In this document: piece by piece, positions 60,558 to 64,000 of the stretch
Layout: each line of letters starts with the position of its first letter
Position numbering within the stretch: the stretch's first letter is position 1
DNA from: an uncultured Bacteroidia bacterium
GTDB taxonomy: Bacteria > Bacteroidota > Bacteroidia > Bacteroidales > UBA932
DNA length: 64,000 bases
Direction: 5' to 3'
Assembly (NCBI GenBank): GCA_902785785.1
Contig: CADAAA010000003.1
Location: 186,001 to 250,000 of the forward strand
Notes under the pieces: generated by a model
Told to the model about the DNA's origin: nothing
The model's input: only the letters and a program-made list of their open reading frames with translations
The model's database searches: none
Made by a program: the position numbers and the translations under genes

Positions 60558-63149
60558 TCAATGGTTTCTGATGTCGCCCCAAAGCCATGAGGCGGAGAAT
60601 CCGTTGACGTTGATTGCTATGGTCCGGACCTCACCTTTATCGATGGTGTCTGTCCAGCGGGTGTTCAGCTTCCAGTTTCCGGAGACGCTGACAACCTCGG
60701 GTGACGGTGCCGATCCGTTGGAGAAGGTGAGTTGGTGTGTATCTCCTTTGTAGTCCTCGTACCAGATCTCCTGCTCGATGTCCATTATGAAGTACGGGGT
60801 ACTGTCATCGGCAGCGATTATGCCGACACTGCCGAGGAACTCTCCGCTGGAATCCGTGTTGACTATAAGAGAATTGACTTCAGCAAATTGAGCGGCTGCC
60901 GGGTAGATGCTCACTTGAAGCGTAACGATATTGGTCTCAATGTCGAATTGCGAGTCTCCTTCCCTGGTATACCCGTTTGACGGGTCGGTGAACCAGACGT
61001 GGAACGGGATATCGCTTCCAAGTCCGAGATATCCGTTACTCAAAGTATACCTGCCACTATCTTTGACCTGGGTGTTACTTGTCCACACCTCCGTGGTCTC
61101 TGACCCATAGAGAGTGGCGACCGCGGCGGGACCAGACCAGCCGTTGGATTCGATCTCTGAATAGTGCCATACAGGTTTCTCCGGGGCGACTTCAGCATGG
61201 GTGTATCCGTGCATTTCTCCGCTTATCTCAACTGACAGTCCTCCGTAGGAGAGTATCAAGGTATATGTAGGACCTGCCGTTACCCAGCTTCCGGACAAAC
61301 CCCACCAGTCTTCTGCGACGAGCTTGGAACCGCTCCAACTGAGGAGGTTCTTGGGAATACCTCCGGTAAACTTGATTGAACAGGATGCTGAAGTGGTGAC
61401 GTAACTTACATTTCCTAGGCCGTCGTCGTATGAAAGAGTGACAGGGTATTCATTACCTCCCCATGTGTCCAGTGCCGTCACGCTCGCGGTAAGTTCTGGC
61501 TCGGGTTTCGGATCGGGCGTCGTTGTGACGATTTCAATTGATGACGAATATCCGTCGTATGATACTGACACCGTCGCGGTTCCAGGACCGGATGCCCAAC
61601 CGAATACACCGCCACCCTCATTGGTGACGTATTCATCGCCGCTCGTCACCGACCAGTCCGCACTTCCGGTGACGTCGGTGGACTTGGTGTATGACGGCTC
61701 AGAACCCGTACGTTCGCCATCCACCGTCTCATACACCCTTTCAATCAGTGTGGCACTGAATTGCACCTGTTGACCCTCGGAAATGGTCGCTGATCCGGGC
61801 TCCGCGATGAGTTCGAACTCGGACTCTTCAGAGTACACAGGATCATGCGTCACGGTAATCGCGCAGGTGGCGGAGAGCATCTTTCCGTCTCCGTAATATG
61901 CGGTGGCCTTGATGGTTGCATGTCCGTCTGACTTGCCTTTGATTTCCATATGGCGGAGGGAGGTGCCGGTGTCCAGCGGAGTCCGCCCGGCGGGCTCGAT
62001 GTATGACAAAGCGTCTCCTACGGATGTCCAGATTGCCCAGGCATCTTCCAGTTCGGTACTCCCATCCTCGTATGTGACGAGGAAATGGCTGGTAATCTCT
62101 GCGAAATCGCCGCCGGTCTTCAGCTCCAGCGTGGAAGGATCCAGTATCAATTCAACGTCCACCACATCGTTCCAAGGCTCGACCTCCACCTTCCAGGATC
62201 CGCGCTCTCCGCGGATCTCCTTTTCCGTGGGCATCAGCGTCACCCGGTAGACGGTATTGCGCTCGACGTCGAAATTCTCCGTGGCATCCTTCCCCAGGTA
62301 CATGCGGTAAGTGACATCATCGTAACCGTACGAGCAATCCACTTCCAGGTATGAGCAGTAATCGCCGGCATCCCCCAGGGACGACGGCACCTTTTTCCAC
62401 GGGTCGGTGTTGCCGGGCAGAAGCGTACCCTGCATGTTCTCGAACGCATACAACGATATTGTTCCTCCCCGGTTGAGGATCGAAACGTCAGATGATGACG
62501 CACTGTCAAAGGTGTACTCGACCCTGCCCCTGTGCTCCTGTCTGACTGCCGGTGTGAAGGGAGAATAGGCATTTATGGCATTGTAGATGCTGACAGACTT
62601 GACGTTGAACTGACTTTGCATCTTCAGCAGTCTTGTATCGACTTTCAGGTCTACCCTGGCAAGCATCCTGGTCAGGAAGACAGTAACGGCCCCGGAATCG
62701 TCCGTAAGCATGATCTCCTGTCCGTCCGGCCCGTTGAACATCGGGATTCCGGAGGCGGCTATCCCGGCCTTGGTAATGCTCCGTGTACCATTTGTAAAGT
62801 CCTGCAGGTCATGCACATCCACCTTTTCGCCCAGATTTGCAGCGGCCCAGATGTGGTATCGGCTGCCGACGTTTCCAGTGAACCCCAGTTCTGATGACGA
62901 ATCGGAGTAGAGGACGTCGAAGACACTTCCATCCTCCTTGGTGATGACTATCTGGATATCGCGGATCTCGTTTTCGCCCCATGTGAATGAAGACCGCGTA
63001 TCAGTGAAGCCATCTGCAACTATGTGGAATGTCACGTCCATCGTCCTTGCGGTCTCCCTTTCATCGGTATATCCGTTGCAGGAAAGCATGGATGCTGCAA
63101 TGACGGCAGCACCGGCGGCGGACAGTGTTTTCTTGAATTGTAAATGCAT
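60558..63149 (-). CDS. Fimbrillin-like surface lipoprotein with Ig-like repeats
   Basis: An 863-residue predicted lipoprotein (signal peptide with lipobox MLSC, Cys24). Residues of about 35-340 resemble the fimbrillin/DUF4906-type modules of Bacteroidales minor fimbriae (MDVTFHIVADGFTDTRSSFT, WKVEVEPWNDVVDVEL near the end of the module). The rest holds at least two bacterial Ig-like domains (LDPSTLELKTGGDFAEITSHF and ELIAEPGSATISEGQQVQFS) and further beta domains up to WLWGDIRNH. It lies 4 nt downstream of the Mfa2-like gene, so it is probably an accessory or tip component of the same fimbria. Family assignment is by pattern only. Confidence 0.75.
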   Translation of the reverse strand: MHLQFKKTLSAAGAAVIAASMLSCNGYTDERETARTMDVTFHIVADGFTDTRSSFTWGENEIRDIQIVITKEDGSVFDVLYSDSSSELGFTGNVGSRYHIWAAANLGEKVDVHDLQDFTNGTRSITKAGIAASGIPMFNGPDGQEIMLTDDSGAVTVFLTRMLARVDLKVDTRLLKMQSQFNVKSVSIYNAINAYSPFTPAVRQEHRGRVEYTFDSASSSDVSILNRGGTISLYAFENMQGTLLPGNTDPWKKVPSSLGDAGDYCSYLEVDCSYGYDDVTYRMYLGKDATENFDVERNTVYRVTLMPTEKEIRGERGSWKVEVEPWNDVVDVELILDPSTLELKTGGDFAEITSHFLVTYEDGSTELEDAWAIWTSVGDALSYIEPAGRTPLDTGTSLRHMEIKGKSDGHATIKATAYYGDGKMLSATCAITVTHDPVYSEESEFELIAEPGSATISEGQQVQFSATLIERVYETVDGERTGSEPSYTKSTDVTGSADWSVTSGDEYVTNEGGGVFGWASGPGTATVSVSYDGYSSSIEIVTTTPDPKPEPELTASVTALDTWGGNEYPVTLSYDDGLGNVSYVTTSASCSIKFTGGIPKNLLSWSGSKLVAEDWWGLSGSWVTAGPTYTLILSYGGLSVEISGEMHGYTHAEVAPEKPVWHYSEIESNGWSGPAAVATLYGSETTEVWTSNTQVKDSGRYTLSNGYLGLGSDIPFHVWFTDPSNGYTREGDSQFDIETNIVTLQVSIYPAAAQFAEVNSLIVNTDSSGEFLGSVGIIAADDSTPYFIMDIEQEIWYEDYKGDTHQLTFSNGSAPSPEVVSVSGNWKLNTRWTDTIDKGEVRTIAINVNGFSASWLWGDIRNH

Positions 63150-63153
63150 TGCT

Positions 63154-63939
63154 TCAGTATTTGAATGTAATGGCTTCGGTGTCCCAACCGTTGACGCTTA
63201 TGGTAATCCTTCCTGAGGAGAACAAGCCAAGGGAGATGTAGATATCCTCCAGGTCTTCCCGTTCCCAGGAGTATCCTGCGTTCAGTATGAGCTCTCCAAG
63301 CAGTACGGTGCGAGACAGTACTCCTTCGAGATACACCTCCAGCTCGAGCGAACCGTCGAACTGCCTAGGAACGCTGACGACATGGTGCATCTCCTTGTCA
63401 AGCGAAGTGAAACTGTGAAACGGACCTTTGACCGGCTCCAAGGTGGAAATGTCGAAGCCGTTGGCATTCCCGACAGCCCTCAGGATGGCTCCACCCGTAT
63501 CCCGTCCCAGAGAGTCAAGCCTGATATGGATGACGGCATATTGCTTATGCAGTGTTATGTGGTCTTCCGCCGTCTCCCCGTTGGCGTCTATTGTATCTCC
63601 TTTGTAAGCCCAAACCGGATCGCATTGGCCCCCTTCAGGGATCAGGAGCCGGTCTCCTTTCTGCGCCATTGAACTGACACCTCCGTAGGCGCAGACGTTG
63701 AGGAATCCTTTAGGAACCTTTTTCTGATAGATGTCAGGATATTTGTCCGTGTCGATACGGTCCAGGAACAGACGTCCCGTACCGTCCCATGCGGACAGGG
63801 CAAGCCGTTCCGCATGGTCGCCGCTGTCTTCCAGGAATATGTCCAGCACGCACGGGCAGGGATCCCTGTCCTCCTTTATGGAGCAGGAGGACAGGGCTGC
63901 CATGAGCAGTGCAGCAAGGAAAAGCCTGGTCGCTTTCAT
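63154..63939 (-). CDS. FimB/Mfa2-family fimbrial anchor lipoprotein
   Basis: A 261-residue lipoprotein (MKATRLFLAALLMAALSSC, Cys19) with the family signature CSIKEDRDPCPCVLDIFL immediately after the signal peptide. Mfa2 and FimB anchor and regulate the length of Mfa1/FimA fimbriae on the outer membrane. Domain features include YPDIYQKKVPKGFLNVCAYG and VHIRLDSLGR-type strands. I chose the ATG at 63939, where the signal peptide begins; the frame stays open further upstream over the end of the preceding gene. It follows that gene by 17 nt. Confidence 0.88.
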   Translation of the reverse strand: MKATRLFLAALLMAALSSCSIKEDRDPCPCVLDIFLEDSGDHAERLALSAWDGTGRLFLDRIDTDKYPDIYQKKVPKGFLNVCAYGGVSSMAQKGDRLLIPEGGQCDPVWAYKGDTIDANGETAEDHITLHKQYAVIHIRLDSLGRDTGGAILRAVGNANGFDISTLEPVKGPFHSFTSLDKEMHHVVSVPRQFDGSLELEVYLEGVLSRTVLLGELILNAGYSWEREDLEDIYISLGLFSSGRITISVNGWDTEAITFKY

Positions 63940-63956
63940 GTACCGTACGTTTTGTT

Positions 63957-64000
63957 TCAGATGGTCTCGGTATAGGGCGTGAGTTCGTCCCATGGAACAA
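63957..64000 (-). CDS. C-terminal end of an upstream gene, probably fimbrillin-type, cut by window
   Basis: On the reverse strand one frame from the window edge reads VPWDELTPYTETI and stops at 63959-63957. A closing strand with Trp followed by acidic and Ile residues is usual at the end of fimbrillin-like proteins, and the position just upstream of the Mfa2-like gene suits a fimbrial subunit. Only 13 codons are visible, so this is a weak call based mainly on context. Confidence 0.45.
   Translation of the reverse strand, partial: VPWDELTPYTETI

Noticed and set aside
63940-63993. Upstream start for the Mfa2-like protein at 63993
   Set aside because: The signal peptide begins at 63939, and the region upstream holds the in-frame end of another gene on the same strand.

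Overview
The window looks like ordinary chromosome from a GC-rich member of the order Bacteroidales. Three things point there. Promoters have the Bacteroidetes form: an exact TAnnTTTG -7 box lies upstream of more than twenty genes, and both tRNA genes have a TTTG element exactly 19 nt further upstream. Gene content is typical of the group: type B L31, split gcvPA/gcvPB, a SusC-type plug domain, an Mfa2/FimB fimbrial lipoprotein, secreted S9 dipeptidyl peptidases, and an alpha-oxoamine synthase of the serine palmitoyltransferase type. Many Sec and lipoprotein signals are present. Genus cannot be fixed from sequence reading alone. I see no insertion sequence, prophage, integrase, CRISPR array or rRNA.

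Layout. 1-3.8 kb: partial yicC, glnS, and a ROK-family repressor. 3.9-9.8 kb (+): HAMP membrane protein, trkH, RecD-like helicase, and a DPP IV-type peptidase, tightly packed. 9.8-15.3 kb: a THUMP-like methyltransferase (-), phosphohexose mutase and AzgA-type purine permease (+), then nth and an FtsE-like ATPase (-). 15.4-20.2 kb: a 992-residue TPR protein and a plug-less TonB-receptor-like barrel. 20.2-29.9 kb: gyrB, an alpha-oxoamine synthase plus SDR pair (possible sphingoid-base synthesis), a PgpH-type HD phosphohydrolase, then tig, clpP and clpX. 29.9-36.6 kb (-): a peptide-degradation operon (small membrane protein, two secreted S9 peptidases, M20 dipeptidase). 36.7-39.5 kb (-): rpmE2, a NamZ-like protein and a glmM-like mutase. 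39.6-45.9 kb: tRNA-Glu, a lipoprotein, a 51-bp tandem repeat array, a degenerate priA, an OmpA lipoprotein, tRNA-Phe, a free-standing plug lipoprotein, an unknown gene, and an arginase-fold protein. 45.9-50.3 kb: the glycine cleavage operon gcvT-gcvH-gcvPA-gcvPB. 50.2-54.8 kb: a SEC-C protein, a hydrolase/HAD fusion, and a large multidomain lipoprotein. 54.8-58.7 kb (-): def, a DAGK-like gene, DUF1810, M23 peptidase and trmO in one run. 58.8-60.5 kb: pfkA and an acyl-ACP thioesterase. 60.6-64 kb (-): the 3' part of a fimbrial locus.

The most unusual items are these: a PriA homologue that has lost the Walker A motif, motifs V and VI and the whole zinc-binding segment; the 51-bp array beside it, whose units contain 9-bp inverted repeats; a lipoprotein consisting of only a SusC-type plug domain with a basic tail; an esterase fused to a HAD-like domain that lacks its nucleophile; a peptide deformylase with an N-terminal membrane segment; and a strong terminator for the gcv operon embedded antisense in a neighbouring coding sequence. 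I do not see a clearly new multi-gene defence or metabolic system. GC and motif statements come from reading by eye; no database search was possible.
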